Shown in pieces: positions 33,399-42,767 of a DNA stretch of 64,000 bases. Made by a program: the position numbers and the translations under genes. The notes below the pieces were generated by a model. The model made no database searches. It was not told the DNA's origin and saw only the letters and a list, made by a program, of their open reading frames with translations. This stretch comes from UBA7359 sp041689615 (GTDB taxonomy: Bacteria > Pseudomonadota > Gammaproteobacteria > Eutrophobiales > Eutrophobiaceae): NCBI GenBank assembly GCA_041689615.1, contig JBDNFW010000064.1:1-64000 (forward strand), in the 5' to 3' direction. How positions within the stretch are numbered: the first letter of the stretch is position 1; the number at the start of each line of letters is the position of its first letter.

Positions 33399-36221
33399 AT
33401 GAATCAAAGCATATACAGTTCAACGCTCTCACGTAAACTTTTTGGTCAATATTTTCTGTCGGCCGTCATTCCGGTGCTTGTTCTTGCGCTTATTTCTTTT
33501 TATACGGTTATTGGTATTCTTGAAAAAAATGCAGCTCGACAAATATACGCGGAGAGTCGCGCAGTCGGCTTAACAATTTATGATCGTATTCTGGCGTCAG
33601 AAAACAATTTACTCAATCTTACTAAAACCATCAAAAACGAAGCACAAATTAGAGATAATAGTTTTGCGAAAAAAATGTATAGCAGTTTATACCTTTATAA
33701 TTTCGAAGGAGTTCAAGATATATTTTTTGGTGAAGCCATTGTTGATATTAAATTAACTGATACCCAGCTAAATCACTTAAGCAGTAAGAAAAGCCTGTTA
33801 TTTGTAATAGGTTCCGATAACAATCAGGCAAAACTGTTGATGCTGCATGCTTTAGATTCTGATGCTAATACATTTTTGGTTGCAGTATTGCACCCTGATT
33901 ATTTATGGAATATTACAACAAAAGAATCTGATTTATATTGTGTTGCGGTTGAGCATAAATTCCTTCTTCATTGTCCTTATTTGAAAGGCTATTCTGATGA
34001 CTTTTTAAAGATAAAAGAACAGTTAGTCTCGGTTAGAAACAATAGTTTGTTCGAGGTTACGATAAACGAAAATCATTATTTAAGTAATATCTGGGATGTT
34101 TTTCTCGAGTCAAATTTCGGTCTGAATTCAATGTCGGTTATTTATTTGATGCCTAAAAAAGAAGCGCTTTTAGAATACGATTATTATATTGATGCCTTGC
34201 CTTTATCCATCGCAATAACGTTATTAATTGTTTTAGTTATTAGTAGTATTCAAATGCGACGTTCTTTAACACCTTTAATGAAACTGACTGAAGGCGCAAA
34301 AACTATTATTGAAGGTGATTATACAAAAACAGTCGATATTAAAAGCAATGATGAGTTTGGTATGTTGGGCAAAACGTTTGATGTTATGGTGCGTCGAATT
34401 GATGAGCAATTTAAAAAAATAAAAGCGCTCGCAAAGATTGACAGGTTGATTTTATCCACTTCTGATTCTGACTCTATTGCCAGAATATTAATAGAGTATA
34501 TTCCCACAGTGGTTGTTGCCGATATTGTTGCAATTTTAACGGTAGATGATAAATCAAAAAGCAATGGAACCTTGTATTATAAAATTAAAACTGACTTGGA
34601 TGTTATAAAATTAGATCTAACACTAAATGAAATTGAATTAAGTGAACTGGCAAGCTCTAAAGGAATAATGCAAAAAACAAGCGCAGATAAACTATGTTGT
34701 TTATCGCCATTAATCGAACTTTCGATCGTTAAGTTTCTTCTCGCTCCTATTCGAACTCACGATGAAGTGTTGGGAGTAATCTGCCTTGGCTATTATGAAA
34801 ATATTGAAACAAATGAGGAGTTGTCTGAAAACCTGATAGAGATATCTGGTCGCGCTGCTGTAGCATTTTCTAATGCAAATTGGGAAAAGAAATTATTTCA
34901 TCAAGCGCATTATGACCTTCTAACAAAGTTACCAAATCGCTTTATGTTTCAGGAAGAACTGCAACATGCTATTGATCAAGCAGAAATAAAAAAGACAAAT
35001 GTAGCCATACTCTTTATTGATCTTGATCGTTTTAAAAGTGTTAATGACTCACTAGGGCACGCAGTAGGAGATGATCTACTGATTGAAGTATCCAGAGTTT
35101 TTAAGAAATGTGCTCATTTGTATGATTCAGTTGCACGATTTGGTGGCGATGAATTTACTATTATTATTTCGGGATTGAAAAAAGAAGAAGTACAGGAAAG
35201 AACAGAAAAAGTCGCTAATGAAATTATTGAATTTATGTCTATTCCTATTGTTTTGAATGATCGTGAATTTCATGTGGACCCAAGTATTGGCATCGCGATT
35301 TACCCACAGGATGCTGATAATTTTTCTGATTTATTAAAAAATGCAGATACTGCTATGTATGTGGCTAAAGGTATTGCTACGGGGACAGGAGGTTATAAGT
35401 ATTATCAAAAACAACAAAATAAAGAAACATTAGCGTTGCTTGAACTTGAGAATGATTTAAGACATGCGCTTGATAAAAACCAGTTTGAATTATATTACCA
35501 ACCAAAAATTAATTTTCGTGATTCTAAGATTTATGAAGTAGAAGCATTAATTCGATGGCATCATCCTGAACAGGGCATGGTATCGCCAGGCATTTTTATT
35601 CCTTTAGCAGAAGAAACAGGGTTAATTACCGATATTGGTTATTGGGTGATGAGAACAGCATGTGAGCAAAGTAAATCATGGAATGATCATGGTATTCAAC
35701 TCAGTATTGCAGTGAACATTTCGACCGATCAATTTAGACAAGCAAAATTATATGACAATATGGTGGCTATTCTGAAAGAGACTGGCGTTGATCCGCAGAC
35801 CATTGAACTTGAAATAACGGAATCCTCAACCATTGAAAATTTCCCAAAAACAGTAAAATTATTAAACCAATTTAAAGAACATGGTTTGAAAATATCAATT
35901 GATGATTTTGGTACAGGTTATTCATCTATGACCTATTTGCAAAAAATACCGATCGATAAATTGAAAATTGATAAATCATTTATTGATAACATTAATTTAA
36001 ATGATGATTCTGCCTCTATTACCAGGGCAATAGTTGCCTTAGGTCACAGCTTGTCTCTGAGCGTCGTAGCAGAAGGTGTAGAAACTAAAGCGCAGTATGA
36101 TTTTCTTGATGCAATTAACTGTGATGAAGCCCAGGGCTTCTTTTTATCCAGACCATTACCTGAAGATAAATTAATACAGCATATTCTGTTGTATAATTTA
36201 AAATCTGATAAAATCGTATAA
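33399..36221 (+). CDS. Membrane GGDEF-EAL protein with HAMP and GAF-like domains
   Basis: A 940-residue c-di-GMP enzyme. Two membrane segments (about 17-38 and 265-285) flank a periplasmic sensor region, then come HAMP (about 288-340), a GAF-like region (about 345-495), GGDEF (about 500-665) and EAL (about 680-935). The active-site motif RFGGDEF is intact near 579-585, and EVEALIRWHHP with DDFGTGYSSM is intact too, so both synthesis and degradation of c-di-GMP are possible. It follows the pseudopilin gene by 16 bases and faces the PilZ gene, a potential receptor of its product. Confidence 0.92.
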   Translation: MNQSIYSSTLSRKLFGQYFLSAVIPVLVLALISFYTVIGILEKNAARQIYAESRAVGLTIYDRILASENNLLNLTKTIKNEAQIRDNSFAKKMYSSLYLYNFEGVQDIFFGEAIVDIKLTDTQLNHLSSKKSLLFVIGSDNNQAKLLMLHALDSDANTFLVAVLHPDYLWNITTKESDLYCVAVEHKFLLHCPYLKGYSDDFLKIKEQLVSVRNNSLFEVTINENHYLSNIWDVFLESNFGLNSMSVIYLMPKKEALLEYDYYIDALPLSIAITLLIVLVISSIQMRRSLTPLMKLTEGAKTIIEGDYTKTVDIKSNDEFGMLGKTFDVMVRRIDEQFKKIKALAKIDRLILSTSDSDSIARILIEYIPTVVVADIVAILTVDDKSKSNGTLYYKIKTDLDVIKLDLTLNEIELSELASSKGIMQKTSADKLCCLSPLIELSIVKFLLAPIRTHDEVLGVICLGYYENIETNEELSENLIEISGRAAVAFSNANWEKKLFHQAHYDLLTKLPNRFMFQEELQHAIDQAEIKKTNVAILFIDLDRFKSVNDSLGHAVGDDLLIEVSRVFKKCAHLYDSVARFGGDEFTIIISGLKKEEVQERTEKVANEIIEFMSIPIVLNDREFHVDPSIGIAIYPQDADNFSDLLKNADTAMYVAKGIATGTGGYKYYQKQQNKETLALLELENDLRHALDKNQFELYYQPKINFRDSKIYEVEALIRWHHPEQGMVSPGIFIPLAEETGLITDIGYWVMRTACEQSKSWNDHGIQLSIAVNISTDQFRQAKLYDNMVAILKETGVDPQTIELEITESSTIENFPKTVKLLNQFKEHGLKISIDDFGTGYSSMTYLQKIPIDKLKIDKSFIDNINLNDDSASITRAIVALGHSLSLSVVAEGVETKAQYDFLDAINCDEAQGFFLSRPLPEDKLIQHILLYNLKSDKIV

Positions 36222-36250
36222 TTCCAACTATTTACTGAGTGAACTGTAGA

Positions 36251-37177
36251 ATGACTGAACAATATATTGTTGCGGCAATGTATAAATTTGTCCGCCTTCC
36301 GGATTACGAAATAATCCAGCCTAAATTACTGGCTTTTTGCCGTGAACAAAATCTTAAAGGAACTATATTACTGGCAGAAGAAGGTATTAATGGCACTATT
36401 TCAGGCTCGCGAGAGGCTATTGATGCTTTATTCAATTATCTAAAGAGTGATGAGCGCTTAGATGATCTCGAACACAAAGAATCCATGGTAGATGAATTAC
36501 CATTCCACCGAATGAAGGTGAAGCTTAAAAAAGAAATAGTGACGATGGGACAACCGAATATAAAACCCATAGAAGATCAAAAAGTACGGGTTGATCCTAA
36601 AGACTGGAATGCCTTGATTAGTGATTCTGAAGTATTGTTAATCGACACCCGTAATGAATATGAGTATCAAATCGGTTCTTTCAAAAATGCCGTATCACCA
36701 GACACGACAAATTTTCGTGAATTTCCTGATTATGTGAAACAAAAACTCAATCCGGAAAAAAATAAAAAAGTAGCGATGTTCTGCACCGGTGGTATCCGTT
36801 GTGAAAAAGCGAGTGCTTATATGATTGAACAAGGCTTTGAAGAAGTTTATCAATTAAATGGCGGCATTCTTAAATATCTGGAAGAAGTCAATACAGAGGA
36901 AAGTCTTTGGGAAGGTGACTGTTTTGTTTTTGATTCGCGCGTCTCTGTAGATCATGAATTAGCAGAAGGTAGTTACAAACAATGCTTTGCCTGTCGCCGT
37001 CCTATTTCTGATGAAGAAATGCAGTCAGAAGATTATGTCGAAGGCGTATCATGTCCGCGTTGTATTAATGAAACTTCAGAAGAACAACGCATAAACTTTG
37101 CTGAACGACAAAAGCAAGTTGAGTTGGCAGAACAACGCAACGAAAAACATATCGGCGAAAAAGTTCAGTCTAAATAA
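36251..37177 (+). CDS. trhO: tRNA uridine(34) hydroxylase
   Basis: A 308-residue rhodanese-family protein of the TrhO (YceA) type, which hydroxylates U34 of certain tRNAs in an oxygen-dependent reaction, giving ho5U. It has the N-terminal acylphosphatase-like domain with GTILLAEEGINGTISGS, the rhodanese domain with catalytic Cys in FCTGGIRCEKASAYM, and a C-terminal Cys cluster with CFACRRPISDEE and CPRC. The ATG at 36251 is preferred; an in-frame GTG at 36239 adds 4 residues. The cmoA and cmoB genes that finish the modification lie 0.7-1.4 kb downstream on the same strand. Confidence 0.93.
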   Translation: MTEQYIVAAMYKFVRLPDYEIIQPKLLAFCREQNLKGTILLAEEGINGTISGSREAIDALFNYLKSDERLDDLEHKESMVDELPFHRMKVKLKKEIVTMGQPNIKPIEDQKVRVDPKDWNALISDSEVLLIDTRNEYEYQIGSFKNAVSPDTTNFREFPDYVKQKLNPEKNKKVAMFCTGGIRCEKASAYMIEQGFEEVYQLNGGILKYLEEVNTEESLWEGDCFVFDSRVSVDHELAEGSYKQCFACRRPISDEEMQSEDYVEGVSCPRCINETSEEQRINFAERQKQVELAEQRNEKHIGEKVQSK

Positions 37178-37194
37178 TTATTCATATTTAATTT

Positions 37195-37842
37195 ATGAAA
37201 ACTTATCCTGTACTTTATTCTTTTAGACGTTGTCCTTATGCCATGCGTGCACGAATGGCAATCTATCAGGCAAAGATAAAATGCGAACTTCGAGAAGTTG
37301 TTTTGAAAGATAAACCGGAATCGATGTTGTTATTGTCAGATAAAGGTACTGTGCCGGTATTATTAACGCCTGATAAAGAAGTCATCGAACAAAGCAGTGA
37401 AGTGATGCACTGGGCGTTAAAGCAAAATGATCCGGATCATTGGTTAGATGAAGATGCGTCGCAAAGCCAATTCTTAATTGATTACAATGATCATGAATTT
37501 AAACATTTTCTGGATCGTTATAAATATCATGTTGGCTATCCCGAACACCCACAAGAATACTATCGTGACAATGCCGAGAGTTTTCTAAAACTATTAGAAA
37601 AGCAGTTAAGTGAGAAAACAGGCGTCGCTTTGCTAGGCAATCGAATCACTTTTGCAGATATGGCAATCTTTCCATTTATTCGGCAGTTTACAATGGTGGA
37701 CATGGATTGGTTTAAAGCCAGTCCTTATGAATGTCTTAAAAAATGGTTTTCTGGAATTGAACAAAGCGAACTGTTTCAAGGTTGTATGAAAAAATACGAA
37801 CAGTGGCAACCAGAACAAGCACCTATTTATTTTCCGGCATAA
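37195..37842 (+). CDS. Glutathione S-transferase-family protein
   Basis: A 215-residue protein with an N-terminal thioredoxin-like domain (1-78) whose RRCPYAMRARMAI carries a Cys at the active-site position and TVPVLL with the cis-Pro, followed by a helical C-terminal domain. The Cys type suggests an omega/SspA-like GST or a glutathione-dependent reductase rather than a classical transferase. It lies between trhO and cmoA in the same direction, 17 bases after the former and 3 bases before the latter. A link to tRNA modification is not established. Confidence 0.83.
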   Translation: MKTYPVLYSFRRCPYAMRARMAIYQAKIKCELREVVLKDKPESMLLLSDKGTVPVLLTPDKEVIEQSSEVMHWALKQNDPDHWLDEDASQSQFLIDYNDHEFKHFLDRYKYHVGYPEHPQEYYRDNAESFLKLLEKQLSEKTGVALLGNRITFADMAIFPFIRQFTMVDMDWFKASPYECLKKWFSGIEQSELFQGCMKKYEQWQPEQAPIYFPA

Positions 37843-37845
37843 CAT

Positions 37846-38562
37846 ATGAAAGACACCTTATATAAGGAAACAGGCGAGCCAATTAAACCTTTTGAGTTTA
37901 ATCAGCGTGTTGTCGATGTCTTTCCCGATATGATCGAACGTTCTGTTCCGGGTTATCCGTTAACGATTTCCATGATCAGTGTCATGGCGAATGATTATGT
38001 GCAAGAAGGAACGAATGTTTACGACTTAGGCTGTTCTCTCGGTGCAGTTAGTCTTGCTGTGCAACAAGGTTTAAAGAATAAAAAGTGCAATATTATTGCC
38101 GTCGATAATTCTCAAGCAATGATAGACGCCTGTATTGAAACGATTCCTAATGAAAATAAAAATATTGAATTTGTATTAAGCGATGTGCTTGAGGTTGAAA
38201 TAAATAATGCATCGTTAGTTGTTATGAATTTTACCTTGCAGTTTATTCCATTGGAACAACGCAAGGGTCTGCTTGAAAGAATTTATCAAGGACTCTTGCC
38301 CGGCGGCGTATTAATTTTGTCAGAAAAAATAAAGTTTAATGATGAAGTAGAAAACGAAACAATGAATCATTTACATCATCATATGAAAGAATTAAACGGT
38401 TACGATAAGCTGGAAATAGCGAGCAAGCGCGAAGCCCTGGAAGATGTACTAATACCAGAAACCATTGATACGCATATACAACGTCTAAACGATAGTGGTT
38501 TTGATAATGTCTTTATGTGGTTGAAGTGTTTTAATTTCGTTTCATTGGTTGCCATCAAATAG
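37846..38562 (+). CDS. cmoA: Carboxy-SAM synthase
   Basis: CmoA converts SAM and prephenate to carboxy-S-adenosylmethionine, the donor used by CmoB. The 238-residue protein has the SAM-binding loop VYDLGCSLGAVSLAV near residues 58-72, the family motif NFTLQFIPLEQR near 127-138, and ends with FMWLKCFNFVSLVAIK, very like other CmoA. It begins 3 bases after the GST-like gene and is followed after 21 bases by cmoB. The set of genes supports a shared transcript from trhO onward. Confidence 0.95.
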   Translation: MKDTLYKETGEPIKPFEFNQRVVDVFPDMIERSVPGYPLTISMISVMANDYVQEGTNVYDLGCSLGAVSLAVQQGLKNKKCNIIAVDNSQAMIDACIETIPNENKNIEFVLSDVLEVEINNASLVVMNFTLQFIPLEQRKGLLERIYQGLLPGGVLILSEKIKFNDEVENETMNHLHHHMKELNGYDKLEIASKREALEDVLIPETIDTHIQRLNDSGFDNVFMWLKCFNFVSLVAIK

Positions 38563-38583
38563 TGTGTTAGTAAAATAATCGTA

Positions 38584-39555
38584 ATGGAGTACAAAAAGCT
38601 ATTAGCCGTACTTAACGTAAATGAAATGGGTGACTGGTCAAGTTTGCTTGGCGCACAGTCATTTGAATATTTCTCCAATCTTAATCATGGCGATTATCCA
38701 AGATGGAAAGCAGCAGTCGATAATCTCCCTGTTATTCCTGACATCACTTTCAATTTAAATTCAGACAGTGTCGTCATTGGTTCAGAATCAGAATGTACTA
38801 ATGAACAACAACAGTTAATAAGAGAACAACTAGAAGCGTTAATGCCTTGGCGCAAAGGACCGTTTAATTTATTCGGGATTGAGGTGGATACAGAATGGCG
38901 TTCAAACTGGAAATGGGACAGATTAAAAGATCAGATTAAGCCCTTAGAGAACAGAATGGTGTTGGATATCGGTTGCGGCAATGGTTACTACGGTTGGCGT
39001 ATGTTAGGTGAAAAGGTCAAATACGTTGTCGGCATGGACCCAACCTTATTGTTCTTTATGCAATATCAAGCAATCAAAAAATACTTGCCAGATTTAAATC
39101 TCGATATTCTGCCTTTAGGCATACAGGCATTACCGGACACACCCTTGAATTTCGATACGGTGTTTTCCATGGGCGTGATTTATCATCGTCGCGATCCTAT
39201 GGAACATTTAGCACAATTAATGAATTGCCTAAAATCAGGTGGCGAATTAGTGCTGGAAACACTGGTAATAGAATCTGATAAATCCGAGGCATTGATCCCG
39301 GAAGGACGCTATTCGAAAATGAATAATGTCTGGTCTATACCAAGCTGTAGTCTATTAATGGAATGGCTAGAAAAAGCAGGCTTCAATAATACCCGAATTA
39401 TAGATGTCACAAAAACATCACAGGAAGAACAACGCAAGACCGCCTGGACGAGATTTGAATCTTTAAGCGATTTTCTGGACAAACAAGATAACAACAAAAC
39501 CATAGAAGGACATCCGGCGCCCACACGTGCTATTCTTATAGCAGAGAAACCGTAA
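38584..39555 (+). CDS. cmoB: tRNA U34 carboxymethyltransferase
   Basis: CmoB transfers the carboxymethyl group from carboxy-SAM to ho5U34, giving cmo5U that lets tRNAs read several codon endings. The 323-residue protein has the typical N-terminal region ending in LMPWRKGPFNLFGIEVDTEWRS, the SAM site VLDIGCGNGYYGWRMLG near 129-145 and FDTVFSMGVIYHRRDPMEHL near 194-213. The start is ATG 38584. It is the last gene of the trhO-cmoB run. Confidence 0.95.
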   Translation: MEYKKLLAVLNVNEMGDWSSLLGAQSFEYFSNLNHGDYPRWKAAVDNLPVIPDITFNLNSDSVVIGSESECTNEQQQLIREQLEALMPWRKGPFNLFGIEVDTEWRSNWKWDRLKDQIKPLENRMVLDIGCGNGYYGWRMLGEKVKYVVGMDPTLLFFMQYQAIKKYLPDLNLDILPLGIQALPDTPLNFDTVFSMGVIYHRRDPMEHLAQLMNCLKSGGELVLETLVIESDKSEALIPEGRYSKMNNVWSIPSCSLLMEWLEKAGFNNTRIIDVTKTSQEEQRKTAWTRFESLSDFLDKQDNNKTIEGHPAPTRAILIAEKP

Positions 39556-39608
39556 TATTATTTCTTAAGGGCGTGTATTAATGGATGCCATAACAGGACT
39601 ATAATAAT

Positions 39609-40736
39609 ATGAACAAAAAACACCTTATCTCTTTCTCATTAGGCTTTTTAATTTTCTCCGGTTGTACCGCTGCCGAAGAAGCCAATGTTTTTTCTTCAGA
39701 AAAACATTCATTTACTATCGAAACCGTCGTTGATGGATTAGAACATCCTTGGTCAGTTGATTTTCTTCCTGACGGACGCATGCTCGTGACAGAAAAACAA
39801 GGTCGATTAAGAATTGTTTCAAACGGACAATTATCAGAACCAGTAACAGGTCTACCAAAGGTAGATGATAAAGGTCAGGGCGGCTTACTCGATATCGCAC
39901 TTGATCCGGATTACGCAAACAACCAAACAATCTACTTATCTTATTCTGCAAAAGGCAAACGCGGTGTCGGTACAGAAGTCGTCAAAGGCAAGTTGCTTGG
40001 TAACGAATTAAATGACACGCAAGTGATTTTTAAACTCTCACCAAAAACAGGAACTGCATATCATTTTGGTTCGCGTTTATTATTTGCTAAAGACGGTAGC
40101 TTATTTATAACGTTAGGCGATCGTGGCAATCAAGATCGTGCACAAGATATTAGCGATCACAGAGGTTCACTCATTCGCATTAACAAAGACGGTTCAGTTC
40201 CAGAAGATAATCCTTTCGTTAATAATCCTAAAGCAAAACCTGAAATATATACCTATGGCAATCGTAATATGCAGGGCATAGCCATGCATCCTGAAACAGG
40301 CGAAGTCTGGACTGTAGAACATGGCCCACAAGGTGGCGATGAACTTAACTTAATGAAACCCGGTGTAAACTACGGTTGGCCTGTTATTACTTACGGTGCA
40401 AATTATAATTCAGGAACAAAGATAGGCGAAGGCACAGAAAAGGAAGGCATGGAACAACCAATACATTACTGGGTGCCATCTATTGCTACTTCCAGTTTAC
40501 TATTTTATACCGGCGATAAATTCCCCAACTGGAAAGGCAATGCCTTTGTCAGCTCACTTAAGTTCGGTCAATTAGCACGACTGGAAATGCAAGGAAACAA
40601 AGTTGTCAAAGAAGAACGTTTAATCAATGGCGCAGTTGGTCGCATAAGAGAAGTACAACAAGGGCTTGATGGCTATATCTACATGATAACGGATGAGTCA
40701 AACGGGAAAATAGTTAGAATCAAACGGATAGATTAA
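39609..40736 (+). CDS. PQQ-dependent aldose dehydrogenase-like lipoprotein
   Basis: A 375-residue soluble glucose dehydrogenase-type beta-propeller related to YliI/Asd. The signal ends LIFSGCTAAEE, a lipobox with Cys at residue 19, so it should be a periplasmic lipoprotein. Typical motifs are GLEHPWSVDFLPDGRMLVTE, GLLDIALDPDY, and the stretch YHFGSRLLFAKDGSLFITLGDRG with the PQQ-site residues. It would oxidise aldose sugars with PQQ if that cofactor is made, which is likely in a methylotroph with methanol dehydrogenase. No PQQ genes are in this window. Confidence 0.87.
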   Translation: MNKKHLISFSLGFLIFSGCTAAEEANVFSSEKHSFTIETVVDGLEHPWSVDFLPDGRMLVTEKQGRLRIVSNGQLSEPVTGLPKVDDKGQGGLLDIALDPDYANNQTIYLSYSAKGKRGVGTEVVKGKLLGNELNDTQVIFKLSPKTGTAYHFGSRLLFAKDGSLFITLGDRGNQDRAQDISDHRGSLIRINKDGSVPEDNPFVNNPKAKPEIYTYGNRNMQGIAMHPETGEVWTVEHGPQGGDELNLMKPGVNYGWPVITYGANYNSGTKIGEGTEKEGMEQPIHYWVPSIATSSLLFYTGDKFPNWKGNAFVSSLKFGQLARLEMQGNKVVKEERLINGAVGRIREVQQGLDGYIYMITDESNGKIVRIKRID

Positions 40737-40773
40737 AGTCGTTTATTTTAAGTTAAAGGATATAATGGCGAAG

Positions 40774-40797
40774 CGGGATTTGTTCTCGTTTTTTTAA
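40774..40797 (+). terminator. Possible weak terminator after the sugar dehydrogenase gene
   Basis: A 5-bp stem with one G-T pair (CGGGA/TCTCG, 40774-40778 and 40784-40788) runs into seven or more T residues. The stem is short, so termination may be partial and the next gene may share transcription. Confidence 0.4.
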
Positions 40798-40812
40798 GGA
40801 AAATGAATTGCC

Positions 40813-41865
40813 ATGTTAAGCACTGACTTTGTAGACCTGTTAAAAATATTGATACGACAACCCAGTGTTGTCGGTGCCGAACATTCCTTCTTCAGAGTGT
40901 TGCAACGTGAACTTGAAGAAAGAGGTGCGCATGTTACCTGGTACGAAGGATTGTTAGTTGCTCAAGGGAGCGAGCCTTTTAGCGCGATGTTCTCCGCACA
41001 TATTGACCGTCATGGTCTTATTTGTACCGGTCCAAATGAATTTCAATATGCCGCTTTCGTTTCTGCCAATAGAACTGATCTTCTAAACAATTCTGTTTCA
41101 GAAGAGCTCATGACAAAAATTACCGAACGATATCGTTCTCTGCCTGTTTATGCCTATGAACCCTGGTCAGGTATTTATCGAGGTAAAGGCATTATCAAAA
41201 GCGCATATGTGTGTGAATTTCGAAATAACCTGATTTTCGAAATTGAAGGACTTCGAGATATTGTTGCAGGCACACCGATTGCTTTTGAAGATATGTTGAA
41301 ATTTAATAATGGTCGAATAGAAGGGCAGTTAGATAATGTGTTGTCCGCAGCAGCGTTAGTGCATTTATTTAGTTTAGGTTTTAAAGGCACTGCCTTTTTT
41401 ACAGCACAGGAAGAAGCAGGTAAAAGTTGGCGATATTTATTGGAATGGTTTCGTCGATTTGGGGGTTCTACAAATAAACTCTATGTTGTCGATACAAGTC
41501 CATTCCCCAATGTCGATACCGCTAATGAACAATTACTCGTTCTAAGAGAGAAAGATGCCAATGCTCCTTTCAATAAAGAAAGTACAAAAATTGTTGAAAC
41601 AATATGCATCGATAATAATTTTAGCTATCTCTATAAAGATAAATATATGGAAGAGCAGAATGCAAAGGCAATGGAAAGAGGTGAGTCAGCTAAATCAATA
41701 GGTAGTACTGAAATGGGGCGAGTCATCGCCGCATCAAATGGTCTGGTCGATGGCACAACACTGCAAATACCAACAACCGCTTATCACACAATGGAAGAAT
41801 CAGCATCGATGGAATCTATTGATGCCTTCCTTAAAGTATTGATGATGTTAGCAGATGAGGTTTAA
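40813..41865 (+). CDS. M42-family metallo-aminopeptidase-like protein
   Basis: A 350-residue cytoplasmic metallopeptidase of the M42/M20 fold. Candidate metal ligands and catalytic residues appear in order: His and Asp in MFSAHIDRHG near residues 59-68, Asp in QLDNVLSAAAL near 172, the Glu pair in FTAQEEAG near 195, Asp in VVDTSPFPN near 226, and His in TAYHTMEESASM near 323. The protein is likely a two-zinc aminopeptidase. The start ATG 40813 follows AGGA by 14 bases. Its neighbours do not reveal a substrate. Confidence 0.82.
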   Translation: MLSTDFVDLLKILIRQPSVVGAEHSFFRVLQRELEERGAHVTWYEGLLVAQGSEPFSAMFSAHIDRHGLICTGPNEFQYAAFVSANRTDLLNNSVSEELMTKITERYRSLPVYAYEPWSGIYRGKGIIKSAYVCEFRNNLIFEIEGLRDIVAGTPIAFEDMLKFNNGRIEGQLDNVLSAAALVHLFSLGFKGTAFFTAQEEAGKSWRYLLEWFRRFGGSTNKLYVVDTSPFPNVDTANEQLLVLREKDANAPFNKESTKIVETICIDNNFSYLYKDKYMEEQNAKAMERGESAKSIGSTEMGRVIAASNGLVDGTTLQIPTTAYHTMEESASMESIDAFLKVLMMLADEV

Positions 41866-41902
41866 AACTATAAAGACGATTTCTTTATCTGTTAAAACAT
41901 AA

Positions 41903-42370
41903 ATGTCTCGAGTAAAAAATATTGAAGACGACTACGGTTTTTTTGGCATTGGGATTCTTAATAACACCGATGAAATAAATATCGGTACGCTTTGGCGTTC
42001 GGCTTATATCTTAGGTGCGAGTTTTATTTTTACTGTTGGAAAGAAATATAAGCTTGAGGGAAGCGATGTTACCAAGTCGTGGACAAAAATACCGCTTTAT
42101 AATTATCAAACCTTTGATGAACTAAAAGAAAACTTACCCTTTTCAACACAATTGGTCGCGGTAGAAATGGGAGAAGAGGCTATGCCATTAGGCGAGTATG
42201 TTCATCCTGATCGTGCGGTCTATCTATTGGGTAACGAAATAAGCGGTTTGCCGCCGCAGATTGTCGAGCAATGCCAATCCGTGATAAAACTGCCCGGCGA
42301 ATATTCTTTAAATGTTGCCGTTACTGGTAGTATTGTCATGTACGATAGAATTAATAAAAATAATTCATGA
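41903..42370 (+). CDS. SpoU/TrmH-family RNA 2'-O-methyltransferase
   Basis: A 155-residue member of the SPOUT methyltransferase superfamily. The three family motifs are visible: NIGTLWRSA near residues 26-34, VYLLGNEISGLPPQI near 105-119 and IKLPGEYSLNVAVTGSIVMYD near 128-148, which form the knotted SAM site. It lacks an N-terminal RNA-binding extension and may be specific for a tRNA or rRNA position; which one cannot be judged. It follows the M42 gene by 37 bases and precedes the GDT1-like gene by 43. Confidence 0.88.
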   Translation: MSRVKNIEDDYGFFGIGILNNTDEINIGTLWRSAYILGASFIFTVGKKYKLEGSDVTKSWTKIPLYNYQTFDELKENLPFSTQLVAVEMGEEAMPLGEYVHPDRAVYLLGNEISGLPPQIVEQCQSVIKLPGEYSLNVAVTGSIVMYDRINKNNS

Positions 42371-42413
42371 TAGATAATATTATATCTTTATAATTTTAAA
42401 TGAGCTTAACTTT

Positions 42414-42686
42414 ATGGACTGGAAAATATTTTTAACTATTTTTGCTTCTGTTTTTATTGCTGAGTTAGGAGATAAAACTCAGCTTGCAACTATGCTTTTT
42501 GCTTCAGATAAAGAGATTAGTAAAAATATTGTTTTTATTGCAGCTTCAGCAGCATTAATTGTTGCTACTGCCATTGGTGTATTAGCAGGTAGCCTGCTTA
42601 CTGAATATATAAATGAAAAATACCTGCATTACATTGCAGGAGCTGGGTTCGTACTTATCGGCGCCTATACCTTATACAATGCATAA
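42414..42686 (+). CDS. Half-size TMEM165/GDT1-family cation transporter
   Basis: A 90-residue inner-membrane protein with three predicted membrane helices and one ELGDKTQLAT signature near residues 17-26, the cation site of the UPF0016 (TMEM165/GDT1) family. Full-length members such as MneA have two inverted copies of this motif; this gene has one, so it would need to form a dimer. The family transports Mn2+ or Ca2+ out of the cytoplasm. No second half lies nearby. Confidence 0.85.
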   Translation: MDWKIFLTIFASVFIAELGDKTQLATMLFASDKEISKNIVFIAASAALIVATAIGVLAGSLLTEYINEKYLHYIAGAGFVLIGAYTLYNA

Positions 42687-42767
42687 AAAACATAATAAAT
42701 ATAGGCGGCGAAATAAGTTTGTCACTGATAATCGCTGAATCCTTATATCTGATTGAGAAAAAATAAC

